Translations under genes and position numbers: made by a program | In this document: positions 1-8,172 of the stretch, in pieces | Position numbering within the stretch: position 1 is the stretch's first letter | Layout of the letters: each line of letters opens with the position of its first letter | DNA from: Candidatus Olsenella pullistercoris | GTDB lineage: Bacteria; Actinomycetota; Coriobacteriia; Coriobacteriales; Atopobiaceae | Assembly (NCBI GenBank): GCA_019116525.1 | Contig: DXBM01000018.1 | Location: 1 to 45,240 of the forward strand | Direction: 5' to 3' | DNA length: 45,240 nucleotides | The notes under the pieces: model-generated | Database searches by the model: none | Seen by the model: the letters and a program-made list of their open reading frames with translations, nothing else | What the model was told of the DNA's origin: nothing

Positions 1-56
1 CGGGGTTCTTGCTACTATATCCCTCGCGCTGCGGTCCCCAGCAGTGCATCACATAA

Positions 57-131
57 GGGCGTTTAGCTCAGGGGGAGAGCGCTTCCCTGACACGGAAGAG
101 GTCACAAGTTCAAATCTTGTAACGCCCACCA
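57..131 (+). tRNA. tRNA-Val (GAC)
   Basis: Complete cloverleaf. The acceptor GGGCGTT (57-63) pairs with AACGCCC (121-127), the discriminator is A128 and CCA is encoded at 129-131. The D arm is GCTC/GAGC, and the anticodon stem CTTCC/GGAAG encloses the loop CTGACAC, giving anticodon GAC. The T arm is ACAAG/CTTGT with loop TTCAAAT. It is followed at once by a terminator and then by accessory genes, which fits a tRNA gene used as an integration site. I found no second copy of its 3' end in the window. Confidence 0.96.
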
Positions 132-139
132 CGAATTCG

Positions 140-176
140 CAGGTCAGAGGCTATAGTCTCTGGCCTGTTTTCTTTT
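140..176 (+). terminator. Rho-independent terminator after tRNA-Val
   Basis: A 10-bp stem (140-149 with 158-167, one G-T pair) is followed by a T-rich tail at 168-176. It lies 8 bases past the tRNA CCA and ends the tRNA-Val transcript. Confidence 0.8.
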
Positions 177-196
177 CGCCACCAAACCCGCCACCA
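177..196 (+). repeat. Direct repeats of CGCCACCA
   Basis: CGCCACCA occurs at 177-184 and 189-196, with a third copy at 1545-1552 beyond the IS. Removing the IS and one target duplicate brings the three copies to a spacing of about 11-12 bp, beside the tRNA terminator. Such short phased repeats next to a tRNA could be arm-type integrase sites left from the original insertion. That role is inference. Confidence 0.4.
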
Positions 197-198
197 TA

Positions 199-1535
199 GG
201 GTTATAGGACAAAAAGTGTGTAAGCCCTGATTCTGTTTGCGCAGTTCAGATGCCTTAAATAGTGCCCTGGAGTTGTCCTGTCCCAACTCACCGCCTGGAC
301 AAGATGTGTGTAAGGCATCCGACGTTTGGCCAGCTAGACCATGCTGTCTTCGGCCTACAAGTTGCTCGAGACAGCGAGGTCTCACATGGGGGCTCCACAT
401 TGCCCTGTCTGCGGCAGGAAGATGGCGAGAAACGGCAGGACGAGCGCGGGCAGGACGCGGTGGAGGTGCACCTCCTGCGGCGCGAGCGCGACCTGCAAGA
501 TTGACAATGCCGCCAAGCGGCTCTCCGCCTTTCTCGCCTGGCTTCTCACCCGCTCACGTCAGTCGGACATGCCTGGAGGCGGCAGGACGTTTCGCAGGAA
601 GACGGCACGGCTCTGGGAGATCTGGCCGATGCCGCCGAAGGTCGAGGCGGCACGCAAGGTCGTCTTCGTCGACGGCATACATCTTGGTAGGAAGGCGGTC
701 GTACTAATTGCCTCAGACGACGAGCATGCCCTCGGCTGGCACCTGTGCCGCTCCGAGAACGGCCGCGCCTGGGCGGCGCTGATGTCGCGCGTGGCCGCGC
801 CCGAGGTCGTCGTCTCCGACGGCGGGGACGGCTTTGCCAAAGCACTTAGGCAGACATGGCCGAGCACAAGGCACCAGAGGTGTGTCTTTCACGCCTTCTG
901 CCAGGTGAGGCGCTACACCACGACGAGACCGAGGACGCCTGCAGGAGTCGAGCTTTACGCTCTGGCAAAGGCACTGCTCTCGATTACGACGCTCAAGGAA
1001 GCCGACGGCTGGGCGCAGGCGCTCCTGGCGTGGTCGGAGCGCTGGGACTCGTTTTTGGCAGAGACCTCTATCGGCGAGGACGGCAAGACGTGGCTCGCCC
1101 ACGAGAGGCTCGTGAAGGCCCGCCGCTCGCTCGTGAGGCTCGTCAACGCCGGCACGATCTTCACCTATCTCGACCCCGCCCTCGCGGGCACAGGAGTGAT
1201 TCCCTCTACCAACAACCGGATAGAAGGAGGGGTCAACGCGCAGCTCAGGGCGATGTTGCGCGACCACAGAGGGCTCTCCATAGAGCGCAGGCTCAAGGCC
1301 ATATTCTGGTGGTGCTACGTCCACTCGCCATCGCCCCTGCCCGCTGCCGAGATCCTGCGAGTCATGCCGACCGACCGCTCGATCGCGGCCATCTACGAGC
1401 GGCTGGACGAGCGAGAGAAACTCGAGGGGGGCATCCCGCAGTGGGGCGACGCGATCGTGTGGTCGGAGCTTCACCATTCGGAGCCCTACCGGATGGACTG
1501 GGACTAGGGCTTACACACATTTTGTCCTATAACCC
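199..1535 (+). mobile_element. IS256-family (IS1249 group) insertion sequence, complete
   Basis: A 1337-bp element bounded by 30-bp terminal inverted repeats (199-228 and 1506-1535) that match at 29 of 30 positions. It is flanked by an 8-bp direct duplication CCACCATA at 191-198 and 1536-1543, the target-duplication length expected for IS256-family elements. It carries one transposase gene whose stop codon lies in the right repeat. Repeats, ORF and duplication are all intact, so it looks recent and potentially active. It landed between the tRNA-Val terminator and ssb. Confidence 0.95.
341..1507 (+). CDS. IS1249-type transposase
   Basis: A 388-aa DDE transposase that moves the surrounding IS. 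An N-terminal zinc ribbon has cysteines at about 21, 24, 43 and 46. The catalytic triad is visible as D111 (VFVDGIHLG), D160 (VVSDGGDGF) and E295 (NNRIEGGVNAQLR), the arrangement of IS256-family Transposase_mut proteins. The length fits the IS1249 group. The reading frame is unbroken and ends in TAG inside the right terminal repeat. No strong ribosome-binding site precedes ATG341, so translation may be weak, as is common for transposases. Confidence 0.93.
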   Translation: MLSSAYKLLETARSHMGAPHCPVCGRKMARNGRTSAGRTRWRCTSCGASATCKIDNAAKRLSAFLAWLLTRSRQSDMPGGGRTFRRKTARLWEIWPMPPKVEAARKVVFVDGIHLGRKAVVLIASDDEHALGWHLCRSENGRAWAALMSRVAAPEVVVSDGGDGFAKALRQTWPSTRHQRCVFHAFCQVRRYTTTRPRTPAGVELYALAKALLSITTLKEADGWAQALLAWSERWDSFLAETSIGEDGKTWLAHERLVKARRSLVRLVNAGTIFTYLDPALAGTGVIPSTNNRIEGGVNAQLRAMLRDHRGLSIERRLKAIFWWCYVHSPSPLPAAEILRVMPTDRSIAAIYERLDEREKLEGGIPQWGDAIVWSELHHSEPYRMDWD

Positions 1536-1696
1536 CCACCATATCGCCACCATAATCAGAATATTGAGTGTTGAGATAGAGACTGCCGCGATTGCGACAG
1601 GCCCTCCTACTGTTGCTCTCTTCTCTCTTTGGCGTCGCTGCCAGCGCCGCCACGGGTGAGTGCACGTCATAGCCCATCGAGAGAAGGGATCGGATC

Positions 1697-2048
1697 ATGT
1701 CAGTCAACACGGTAGCTTTATCAGGGCACCTCGTCGAGAACGCCACGCTGCGCTCCACGAAGGGCGGGACGATGGTGCTGAACTTCACGGTCGCAGTAAC
1801 GGAGCGCGTGAGGGGCGCGGACGGCGGCTACGAGGACAGGCCCAGCTATATCGACTGCGCCGTGTTCGGCGCGAGGGCCGAGGCGATCAGCCGCTACCTC
1901 ACCAAGGGGGGCGCTCGCCATGGTCCAGGGACACCTGAGGCAGCTCGTCTACACCGACCGCCAGGGGCAGCGCCGCAGCAAGGTCGAGGTCATGGTCGAC
2001 GAGCTCGACTGGCGGACGAGGCGCCAGGGGGACGCCGCGTCGGCGTGA
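1697..2048 (+). pseudogene. ssb: Single-stranded DNA-binding protein, frameshifted
   Basis: Residues 1-72 form an SSB OB-fold start (SVNTVALSGHLVENATLRST, then a YIDCAVFGARAEAISRYL block). The frame breaks in a run of six G at 1906-1911. Reading five G restores KGALAMVQGHLRQLVYTDRQ and a stop at 2046-2048, giving about 116 aa. The acidic C-terminal tip of housekeeping SSB is absent, as in many element-borne SSBs. GAAGGGA lies 9 bases before the ATG. The shift could be a real inactivating mutation, slippage or a homopolymer sequencing error. In a mobilizable element SSB would coat transferred single strands. Confidence 0.8.
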
Positions 2049-2216
2049 CCCGACGAGCCCGAGAGACTCGCCGCATCGGCGGGCGACCAACCCCGCAGCG
2101 AGCGCAGCAGCCTCCCCGTTTCCTTAATCGCAAAGAACGATGAAGGGGAATGGGGTGCAACGCCTGCTGCGCCGGCTGCGCATGGACAACCAATCAATCA
2201 CAGAAAGGAGAAGACG

Positions 2217-2846
2217 ATGCTCAAGTCACTTTGCGACATCCTCAACGACGCCTTCCGCGAGGTCCGAGGCAGGTCCCCGAAGCGGTTCCTGGAGGCTGTC
2301 GACGCCTACGCCGGCGCCGTCGCCCCCACGGCGGGGCTCACCGGCGTGGGCCTCGCGACCTTCGCCGACTGGTTCCTCTTCGACTACGCGCCGGGCGACG
2401 GCGCCACCCCGCTCTCGGAGTATGCCCACGGGCTCCCCGCGGGCCCCGCGCGCGACGACGCCGTCACCGTCGCCGAGACGGGCCTCTTCGCCAGCTTCGT
2501 CTACGTGGCGCGCGAGGCCGAGGGGGACGCGATGGTCGCCGCGCTCGCCGACATCTCGACGGGGAGGGCCTACGCGGTCGAGGGCTCGCAGCTGACCGAC
2601 TGCCCCGAGTGGGCAGGCTCGGTCGTGACCGGGCGGATAGCCCGGACCGCGGACGGCTCCTGGCACGCCGTGAGCCCGTTCTTCTACCGCGACCGCGCCC
2701 CGCTCGAGGTGGGCCTGAGGGTCGCGGCGGACATCCGGGACTCGCGGCCGGCCGGGACGCCGCTCTCCATGGCGTTCGCGCAGGAGATTTTGGGAGACGG
2801 ACCGCTCGCGGACTCGCTCCGCGTGAGCGGCGCGCCGGGACTATAG
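2217..2846 (+). CDS. Hypothetical protein, 209 aa
   Basis: The family is not recognised with confidence. A strong ribosome-binding site (AAAGGAG) precedes the ATG. The protein is acidic and soluble with no signal or membrane segment. A stretch near residues 50-70 (FADWFLFDYAPGDGATPLSEY) resembles a motif I recall in plasmid or SEC-C-associated unknown proteins, which is only suggestive. It starts a run of at least four co-directional genes with short gaps or ATGA overlaps (2217-4167), so it is probably co-transcribed with them. Codon use is GC-rich like its neighbours. Confidence 0.75.
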   Translation: MLKSLCDILNDAFREVRGRSPKRFLEAVDAYAGAVAPTAGLTGVGLATFADWFLFDYAPGDGATPLSEYAHGLPAGPARDDAVTVAETGLFASFVYVAREAEGDAMVAALADISTGRAYAVEGSQLTDCPEWAGSVVTGRIARTADGSWHAVSPFFYRDRAPLEVGLRVAADIRDSRPAGTPLSMAFAQEILGDGPLADSLRVSGAPGL

Positions 2847-2858
2847 GAGGGGGAAGAG

Positions 2859-3497
2859 ATGGGAAACAGGGCGGTCATCACGACCGAGGCTCGGGACCTC
2901 GGGGTCTATCTGCACTGGAACGGGGGTAGGGACTCCGTCGAGGCGTTCCTCAAGTACTGCGACCTGCGCGGGTTCCGCCCGCCCGACTCCGACGAATACG
3001 GGTGGGCGCGCCTGTGCCAGGTCATCGCCAACTTCATGGGCGCGTCGGGCCTCAGTGTCGGCATCTCCCGCTACACGACCGACAAGCAGATGGACCCCGG
3101 CGACAACGGGGTCTACGTGGTCCGGGGCTGGGAGATCGTCGACCGCGTGTACCCCTACGCCCCGTTCGAGGAGGAAAACGAGTACCCGCTCGACGCCATG
3201 CTGCTCGAGATCGACGCCGCGCAGCCGGCCGACCAGCAGCTCGGCGACTTCCTCCCCGCCGAGGAGGTGCCCACGGCGTCCGTCGAGATTGGCGACGTCG
3301 TCTACGTGCAGCAGATCGGCGGCCGCTACGAGCCCTACCCCGTCGCCGGGATCGGCGACGGGCGCGTCGTGAACGGCCTCGACACCACCGGCGTGCCCTA
3401 CGTGCGAATGCACAACGGCGACGAGTGCGCCGACAACGTAAACAACTACCTGCGCACGCCCACCGTGCGCCGCGTACCGAAGGGGGCCTGCGCATGA
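2859..3497 (+). CDS. Element-associated hypothetical protein, 212 aa
   Basis: It starts 12 bases after the previous gene with a good ribosome-binding site (AGGAGGGGG). The N-terminus (MGNRAVITTEARDLGVYLHW, then NGGRDSVEAFLKYC and YGWARLCQVIANFMG) matches a protein type I associate with integrative elements of Gram-positive bacteria. Its function is unknown. It has no membrane segments and is acidic. Its stop overlaps the next start (ATGA at 3494-3497), so the two are translationally coupled. Confidence 0.8.
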   Translation: MGNRAVITTEARDLGVYLHWNGGRDSVEAFLKYCDLRGFRPPDSDEYGWARLCQVIANFMGASGLSVGISRYTTDKQMDPGDNGVYVVRGWEIVDRVYPYAPFEEENEYPLDAMLLEIDAAQPADQQLGDFLPAEEVPTASVEIGDVVYVQQIGGRYEPYPVAGIGDGRVVNGLDTTGVPYVRMHNGDECADNVNNYLRTPTVRRVPKGACA

Positions 3498-3826
3498 GCA
3501 AGGCAATCGGAGAGGCGACCATGAATCGCATCCTCGGAGTGACCGACGAGCTCAGGGCTTGCGTCGAGGACTGCTTCGAGCCCTACCAGGGCGTATACCG
3601 CCTGAACGACATGGGCGAGTACGTCTCCGAGGGGGACTGGGAGCGCGTCTGGGCGGGCCGCCCGAGCTGGTGGCCGAAGGCGTGGATGCTCGCCGACAAC
3701 GGCCAGTTCAGCGCCGAGCAGGTCGGCCGCCTCAGCGTCGAGGAGATCGAGGTCGTGTTCGGCAGCGCCGCGTTCGAGCCCGAATACGCCTATTACACGG
3801 ACTCGGGAGAGGACGGGATGCTATGA
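3494..3826 (+). CDS. Hypothetical protein, 110 aa
   Basis: The start is set by the ATGA overlap with the upstream gene at 3494-3497; a longer in-frame extension upstream would lie across the previous gene. It is a small acidic soluble protein with the aromatic motif RPSWWPKAWML near residue 55. The family is not recognised. It ends in another ATGA overlap with the next gene (3823-3826), so the three genes form one translationally coupled unit. Confidence 0.75.
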   Translation: MSKAIGEATMNRILGVTDELRACVEDCFEPYQGVYRLNDMGEYVSEGDWERVWAGRPSWWPKAWMLADNGQFSAEQVGRLSVEEIEVVFGSAAFEPEYAYYTDSGEDGML

Positions 3827-4167
3827 CGAGCATTGAGATCGGCGAGCTCAAGCGGCTCGCGGCCAGTTACGCCATGGAGCGCGTCATGCCCTTCGAGGAC
3901 GTGACAGGCCTCGCGTCCGCCCTGGTCAGGCGCTATCTGCTCGGCCTCGGGGACAGCCTCGACGACTATGCGGCGTCCTGGGACGCCTCCCGCGAGGACC
4001 CCGACGGCTGCACCTGGCCCGAGTGGGTCGCACTCGGCGCCGACGTCCAAGCGCGCTACATCGGCCTCGAGGTGGCCCAGTGCGCGGCAGCGATGCTCGA
4101 CCGCATCGCCTCCAGCGAGGCCGACATCCACGACGTCATGCCCGAGGCGTGGGAGGCGGCGCGCTGA
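3823..4167 (+). CDS. Hypothetical protein, 114 aa
   Basis: The third gene of the coupled run, starting at the ATGA overlap at 3823-3826. The protein is acidic and predicted helical, with no membrane segment or recognisable motif. The region DVTGLASALVRRYLLGLGDS near residue 25 looks like an amphipathic helix. It probably belongs to the accessory functions of the mobile element; no activity can be assigned. Confidence 0.7.
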   Translation: MTSIEIGELKRLAASYAMERVMPFEDVTGLASALVRRYLLGLGDSLDDYAASWDASREDPDGCTWPEWVALGADVQARYIGLEVAQCAAAMLDRIASSEADIHDVMPEAWEAAR

Positions 4168-4224
4168 GGGTACAGGTCCGCCCGGGCGGGCGAGACGCGC
4201 CCGCGAGAGAGAAGGGAGACCACC

Positions 4225-4392
4225 GTGTCCATGTCCACCCCCGAGATGATCGAGACGCTCGACGGCATCCGCGAGATGCTGCGACGGAGCACCGAGGACG
4301 CCCTCGCGCTTGACAGCAAGCTCGCGTACGTCATAATCGCCGCCGTGAGCGCGGTGAAGGACGAGCTCGACGACCGATGGGAGCGCGAGTAG
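4225..4392 (+). CDS. Small hypothetical protein, 55 aa
   Basis: GTG4225 lies 4 bases after GAAGGGAGAC (4211-4220); ATG4231 is an alternative start. The product is a short, highly charged helical peptide (MSTPEMIETLDGIREMLRRS near the N-terminus), possibly a small coiled coil. It is co-directional with the upstream coupled genes, 57 bases after the last one, and ends the + strand run before a convergent gene. The family is unknown. Confidence 0.55.
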   Translation: MSMSTPEMIETLDGIREMLRRSTEDALALDSKLAYVIIAAVSAVKDELDDRWERE

Positions 4393-4474
4393 CGTCTCAG
4401 GGGACGGCCCCGACCCGGCAGTGAGCAGGGTCTCGTTTATTTCCAGCAGCGGCATGTCAAGTCGCTTGCTGCAG

Positions 4475-5260
4475 TTATGACACGTTTGTCCACCATGTGA
4501 ATTGGATGCCGCTCATGGCGGAGTTGAATTGAGGCATGCCTTCGTAGTTATTCAAATAGCCGGTTACCGATAGCCATGCGCCGCCGTCGTCAACGGCGTT
4601 GAGCATGTCGAGGAACGGGTCTATATCTTGCGCCCATATGACGAGCGTCACGTTGCCGCTTGAGGGATATGCTTCTCCGATGTCAACGAAGACGGGGGCG
4701 CCGGCCTCGTCGACGGCTTGGTAGACATCGACAACGGGGCCGACGACGGTGCAGGTTGTTCCCATATGACTTCGGGCATTGTACCAGCGCTGATCCTCAG
4801 GTACTGAGGTGAGTTCAGGATTGGAGGTTGGCCAACGTTCGTCCTCATATCGGGGGACTCGCCTCGCGCCACCGCCAGATGGGGTTGAATCCGATGTCGG
4901 TGGCTCTTGGGCGTCAAGTACCGACTCAGGATCGAAACCGTAGTCATAATCTTCGTTGACTACTGAATCACGTTCGTCCGTTTGTGAGATCTCCTCGGAA
5001 TCGTCGGATGGCGGCGTTTCAACGGGTTCCCTTGTAGCGACGCCAATGAGGAATAAACCGACGCAAAATGCGCCTACGACTGCGAGACCTCGATTTTTGC
5101 TGCCGAGTTTTTCGTTTAGCCATGCGACTGGGATGAAGGCGCAGGGGATGGCAAACATTAGCATCACGAATGTGACGCCATCGAGAATCAGGGTGCCATT
5201 TCCCAGCCCCAGCAAACAAATTGCGACAACCGCTACGCCGAACAAACCGAGACCGGCCAC
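4475..5260 (-). CDS. Membrane protein with OB-fold-like exported domain, 261 aa
   Basis: GTG5260 is preferred over the in-frame ATG at 5275 because GAGGAGG lies just before it. Three hydrophobic segments fill roughly residues 1-75. A low-complexity acidic and Ser/Thr-rich linker follows. The C-terminal 110 residues ([20 protein letters not shown], later [13 protein letters not shown] and [18 protein letters not shown]) have the pattern of an OB-fold nucleic-acid-binding-like domain. Its role is unknown. Base composition is visibly less GC-rich than the flanking genes, and it is divergent from the CFI-box gene, which shares this property. Confidence 0.75.
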   Translation of the reverse strand: MAGLGLFGVAVVAICLLGLGNGTLILDGVTFVMLMFAIPCAFIPVAWLNEKLGSKNRGLAVVGAFCVGLFLIGVATREPVETPPSDDSEEISQTDERDSVVNEDYDYGFDPESVLDAQEPPTSDSTPSGGGARRVPRYEDERWPTSNPELTSVPEDQRWYNARSHMGTTCTVVGPVVDVYQAVDEAGAPVFVDIGEAYPSSGNVTLVIWAQDIDPFLDMLNAVDDGGAWLSVTGYLNNYEGMPQFNSAMSGIQFTWWTNVS

Positions 5261-5289
5261 GGTGCCTCCTCTCATACTGTGATGCAGTC

Positions 5290-5318
5290 AGTATGTTTTG
5301 CGTATTAGTCGAGGTCAA
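5290..5318 (-). promoter_or_regulatory. Sigma70-type promoter of the OB-fold membrane protein gene
   Basis: On the minus strand the -35 TTGACC (5318-5313) and -10 CATACT (5295-5290) are separated by 17 bases, about 30 bases upstream of GTG5260. It overlaps the longest possible start of the divergent gene, which argues for that gene starting further right. Confidence 0.6.
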
Positions 5319-5358
5319 ATCGCTGATATACTTGATATACTCTGGAATTAGAAACGGA

Positions 5359-6039
5359 ATGGTTTCCTCGGAGGCGACTGTGGCAAGCGAGCTGTTTTTC
5401 TTTGCAACCATCGATACGTTCGATGGGATAGTGAGAGAGTTCCTTGATTGCTGCGACTGCTCCACTGAGGACGAGCTGAAATTGACTGTTACGACTGCTC
5501 GACTATCTCAAAATCTGCTAAATCCGTGGAAGAACTATCCGGGTCCCTACAAATGGAACTACTGTCCATCCGACATATCCGATGAGATGCTGATGAAGCT
5601 TGAGATAGGCACGTATCTCGCTATGAAGATGAAGCTCGATGGAAGCAATCCGCAAGAGCGCGCACTCATCGCTAAGCTCAATCAAATGGAAAATGACTTT
5701 GGCAAAGCGATGGATGCTCAGGAGAAGAAACAGAGTGCCAATCGCACCTCATCGAGCTCCTCGTCAAGTACGAGTAGCGGCGGTTGCTATATCGCCACAT
5801 GTGTATACGGCTCTTATGACTGCCCCGAGGTTTGGGTCTTGCGTCGCTTTCGCGATCAGTTCCTCGCTGATAATCCTTTCGGACGGGCTTTTATTCGAAT
5901 GTACTATGCCGTGAGTCCTCGGTTGGTAGATCGGTTTGGCAATAGTACTTGCCTGAAGTCGAGAATCAAACCGTATCTCGATAAGCTTGTCTCAGCTTGT
6001 TTGAAACGTGGATATTCCTGTTTGCCCTATCAGGATTAA
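5359..6039 (+). CDS. CFI-box-CTERM domain protein, 226 aa
   Basis: The C-terminal 70 residues after a poly-Ser linker ([20 protein letters not shown], then [20 protein letters not shown] and [14 protein letters not shown]) match the CFI-box-CTERM pattern: Cys-x-Ile-Ala-Thr, Tyr-Gly-Ser, Leu-Arg-x-Phe-Arg-Asp and Tyr-Tyr-x-x-Ser-Pro. The biochemical role of that domain is not established. The N-terminal 130 residues are helical and unassigned. ATG5359 is chosen because the divergent promoter occupies 5290-5318; ATG5293 is in frame but lacks a ribosome-binding site. The gene is lower in GC than its surroundings, like its divergent partner. Confidence 0.75.
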   Translation: MVSSEATVASELFFFATIDTFDGIVREFLDCCDCSTEDELKLTVTTARLSQNLLNPWKNYPGPYKWNYCPSDISDEMLMKLEIGTYLAMKMKLDGSNPQERALIAKLNQMENDFGKAMDAQEKKQSANRTSSSSSSSTSSGGCYIATCVYGSYDCPEVWVLRRFRDQFLADNPFGRAFIRMYYAVSPRLVDRFGNSTCLKSRIKPYLDKLVSACLKRGYSCLPYQD

Positions 6040-6135
6040 GTATTTGCACATAAGACTGTCATTTCTTGGCTAAATAATAACCCCCCCCCTGCTCAGCGCG
6101 CCGGGTCGGGGGCGTCCCTTTCCCCTGCTCGGCGG

Positions 6136-6483
6136 TCAGCGCCCGGTATGTGACGGCTTTCCCTGCTTGACCTGGTCGTAGGCGTTGACCCACCACCGCA
6201 GGGTCTCGGTCTCGCCGACCTCGGGGCGGGCGGCGCGCCGCTCGAGGTAGAGGTCGGTCTCGTGGCGGCCGAGGCGCACGCGGTAGCGCGCGGTCTGTCT
6301 CCCGCGCGCCGTGGAGCCGAAGTGCCCGGGCTCCAGCACCTCGTCTATGGGGAAGCTGCGACCGTCGCGCCACACGACGCACACGGGCTCGATCGCGCCG
6401 TCGCGGCCCATGCGGCAGTAGACGTCCACGTACTCCCGGTGGACGCGCCGCCTCTCCCCGTATGTCGTCGTCACGTACTCCAT
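6136..6483 (-). CDS. Hypothetical protein, 115 aa, divergent from Y-family polymerase
   Basis: The family is not recognised. The protein is basic and beta-rich in appearance (MEYVTTTYGERRRVHREYVD, then CVVWRDGRSFPIDEVL and RYRVRLGRHETDLYLERR). An in-frame ATG at 6492 is possible, but a LexA-like box lies 4 bases from it, so ATG6483 is preferred. Divergent placement beside two SOS-like boxes suggests it is damage-inducible along with the polymerase; that is inference. Confidence 0.65.
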   Translation of the reverse strand: MEYVTTTYGERRRVHREYVDVYCRMGRDGAIEPVCVVWRDGRSFPIDEVLEPGHFGSTARGRQTARYRVRLGRHETDLYLERRAARPEVGETETLRWWVNAYDQVKQGKPSHTGR

Positions 6484-6495
6484 GTCTCTCATTAT

Positions 6496-6509
6496 CGAAC
6501 GATTGTTTG
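6496..6509. promoter_or_regulatory. LexA/SOS box (gene at 6136-6483)
   Basis: CGAACGATTGTTTG fits the Gram-positive SOS consensus CGAACRNRYGTTYG at 13 of 14 positions. It lies directly upstream of the minus-strand start and would overlap its promoter. Confidence 0.6.
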
Positions 6510-6598
6510 GTCTTTGTAGCGAACATGACGTGGATTCGGCGTGTCGCTTTACGGCCGGGGCAGAGTTCTTGTCCGCACGGGATGCTACGGTCTAGTGA

Positions 6599-6612
6599 GG
6601 AACAGGCGTTCG
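6599..6612. promoter_or_regulatory. LexA/SOS box (Y-family polymerase gene)
   Basis: GGAACAGGCGTTCG fits CGAACRNRYGTTYG at 13 of 14 positions. It sits 17 bases upstream of ATG6630, so LexA bound here would block transcription or initiation of the polymerase gene. Confidence 0.65.
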
Positions 6613-6629
6613 ATTCTAAGGGAGGTGCC

Positions 6630-7925
6630 ATGGCCGGCCGGGAGCGCACGTACATCTGCATAGACCTGAAGAGCTTCTACGCGAGCGTGGAGTGCACGGA
6701 CCGGGGGCTGGACCCGTTCGCGACCGACCTCGTGGTGGCCGACCCCGAGCGCAGCGCCAACACGATCTGCCTCGCCGTCACGCCGAGCATGAAGGCGAAG
6801 GGCGTGAGGAACCGCTGCCGCGTGCGGGACATCCCCGCCGGGATGGAGTACATCACGGCCGTGCCGCGCATGCGGCGCTACATAGAGGTCTCGGCGGAGA
6901 TATACCGCGAGTACCTGCGGTTCGTGTGCGCCGAGGACGCGTGGCCGTACTCCGTGGACGAGTGCTTCATCGACGCGACGCCCTACCTGCGCCGCTACGG
7001 GCTCTCGGTCCGGGCGTTCGCCGGCAGGCTCATCGCGGCGGTGCGGGAGAGAACGGGCATCGCCGCTACGGCGGGCATCGGCCCCAACATGTTCCTGGCG
7101 AAGGTGGCGCTGGACGTGACGGCCAAGCACGCCGACGACGGCATCGGCGAGCTCGACCAGGAGAGCTTCCGGCGCGAGGTCTGGTTCCACCGGCCGATCA
7201 CTGACATATGGGGCATCGGGCCGGGGACGGCGCGGCGCCTCGCCCAGAGGCGGATATTCGACCTCGCTGGGGTGTGCGCGGAGCGGCCGGAGGCCATACG
7301 GAAGATGTTCGGGAGGAACGGCGAGTACCTGCTGGACCACGCGTGGGGGCTGGAGCCCGCCACGATAGCCGACTGCCGCTCCTACGTCCCCAGGACGCGC
7401 TCGCTCTCCAACGGGCAGGTCCTCATGCGCGACTACGGCTTCGACGAGGCGCGCACCGTCGTGCGGGAGATGGTCTTTGGCAGCTGCATGGACCTGGCGG
7501 CGGGGATGCTCGCCTGCGACACCGTGGGCGTGTGGGCCGGCTACTCGGGGACGGTCCTGCGCGACTGGGACGGCGAGGGAGAGCCGCCGGACACGTGGGC
7601 GGGCGGTCAGAGGCGACTCGGGCGCGTGACGTCCTCGGAGCGGCTCATTGCAAAGACCGTCATGGGCGTCTTCGACGAGCGCATCTCCCGCACGGCGCCG
7701 ATACGCCGGGTGCAGATCGCTCTATCCGGAGTGGTGCCCGACCGCATGGCCACGCTCACGCTCTTCGACGACCCCGCGGCCGAAGAGCGCGAGAGGAACC
7801 TGGCGCGCGCCGCCGTGGCGGTGCGGCGGCGGTTCGGCCCCAACGCCCTTTTGCGGGCGACGAGCCTGATGCCCGGCGCCAACGCACGGGAGCGCAACCT
7901 CCAGGTTGGGGGCCACCGTGCGTGA
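6630..7925 (+). CDS. Y-family DNA polymerase (UmuC/DinB type), 431 aa
   Basis: An error-prone translesion polymerase. Metal-binding residues are visible as D12 (ICIDLKSFYASVE) and D110-E111 (YSVDECFID). The steric region (LAVTPSMKAKGVRNRC), the helix-hairpin-helix region (ITDIWGIGPGTARRLAQR) and a C-terminal little-finger region follow in order. Length is normal for UmuC-like proteins of Gram-positive elements. ATG6630 follows AAGGGAGGTG. A LexA-like box immediately upstream predicts SOS control. The stop overlaps the YolD-like gene, as in UmuC-YolD pairs of Firmicutes. Its presence on a mobile element suggests a role in mutagenesis or repair on entry. Confidence 0.92.
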   Translation: MAGRERTYICIDLKSFYASVECTDRGLDPFATDLVVADPERSANTICLAVTPSMKAKGVRNRCRVRDIPAGMEYITAVPRMRRYIEVSAEIYREYLRFVCAEDAWPYSVDECFIDATPYLRRYGLSVRAFAGRLIAAVRERTGIAATAGIGPNMFLAKVALDVTAKHADDGIGELDQESFRREVWFHRPITDIWGIGPGTARRLAQRRIFDLAGVCAERPEAIRKMFGRNGEYLLDHAWGLEPATIADCRSYVPRTRSLSNGQVLMRDYGFDEARTVVREMVFGSCMDLAAGMLACDTVGVWAGYSGTVLRDWDGEGEPPDTWAGGQRRLGRVTSSERLIAKTVMGVFDERISRTAPIRRVQIALSGVVPDRMATLTLFDDPAAEERERNLARAAVAVRRRFGPNALLRATSLMPGANARERNLQVGGHRA

Positions 7926-8172
7926 GGTCGATGTGCGCGCCGCGCTCGACGCCGTGCCGGACGTGAGTGTGTGGGACGGGCTCGACCCCATGGAGCGCGA
8001 GCGCAGGGCGTGGACGCTCGACCAGATACGGAGGCGCGTCCTGGAGGGCGGGCCTCGGCGCGCCACTGCCTCGCCCGAGCGCGGGAGGCTCTTCATGCCG
8101 TTCGCGGCGCTCGAGGGGTACGGGGAGATGATCGCCGGCGCGGAGGAGAATGCGGCGGACGAGCGCGGTTAG
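7918..8172 (+). CDS. YolD-like small protein, 84 aa
   Basis: Overlaps the polymerase stop by 8 bases. GTG7918 follows GGGGG at 7908-7912; a TTG at 7906 is an alternative start. The C-terminal block RGRLFMPFAALEGYGEMI resembles the short YolD-like domain (Arg-Gly, Pro-Phe-x-Ala-Leu) found beside UmuC homologues and thought to act as a UmuD-like partner. Position and coupling support that assignment more strongly than the sequence itself. Same LexA-controlled unit as the polymerase. Confidence 0.65.
   Translation: MREVDVRAALDAVPDVSVWDGLDPMERERRAWTLDQIRRRVLEGGPRRATASPERGRLFMPFAALEGYGEMIAGAEENAADERG

Noticed and set aside
856-1659. Second ORF overlapping the transposase in another frame
   Set aside because: The 388-aa frame carries the complete DDE motifs and fits the IS boundaries. 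The overlapping frame is Arg-rich noise and runs past the IS end.
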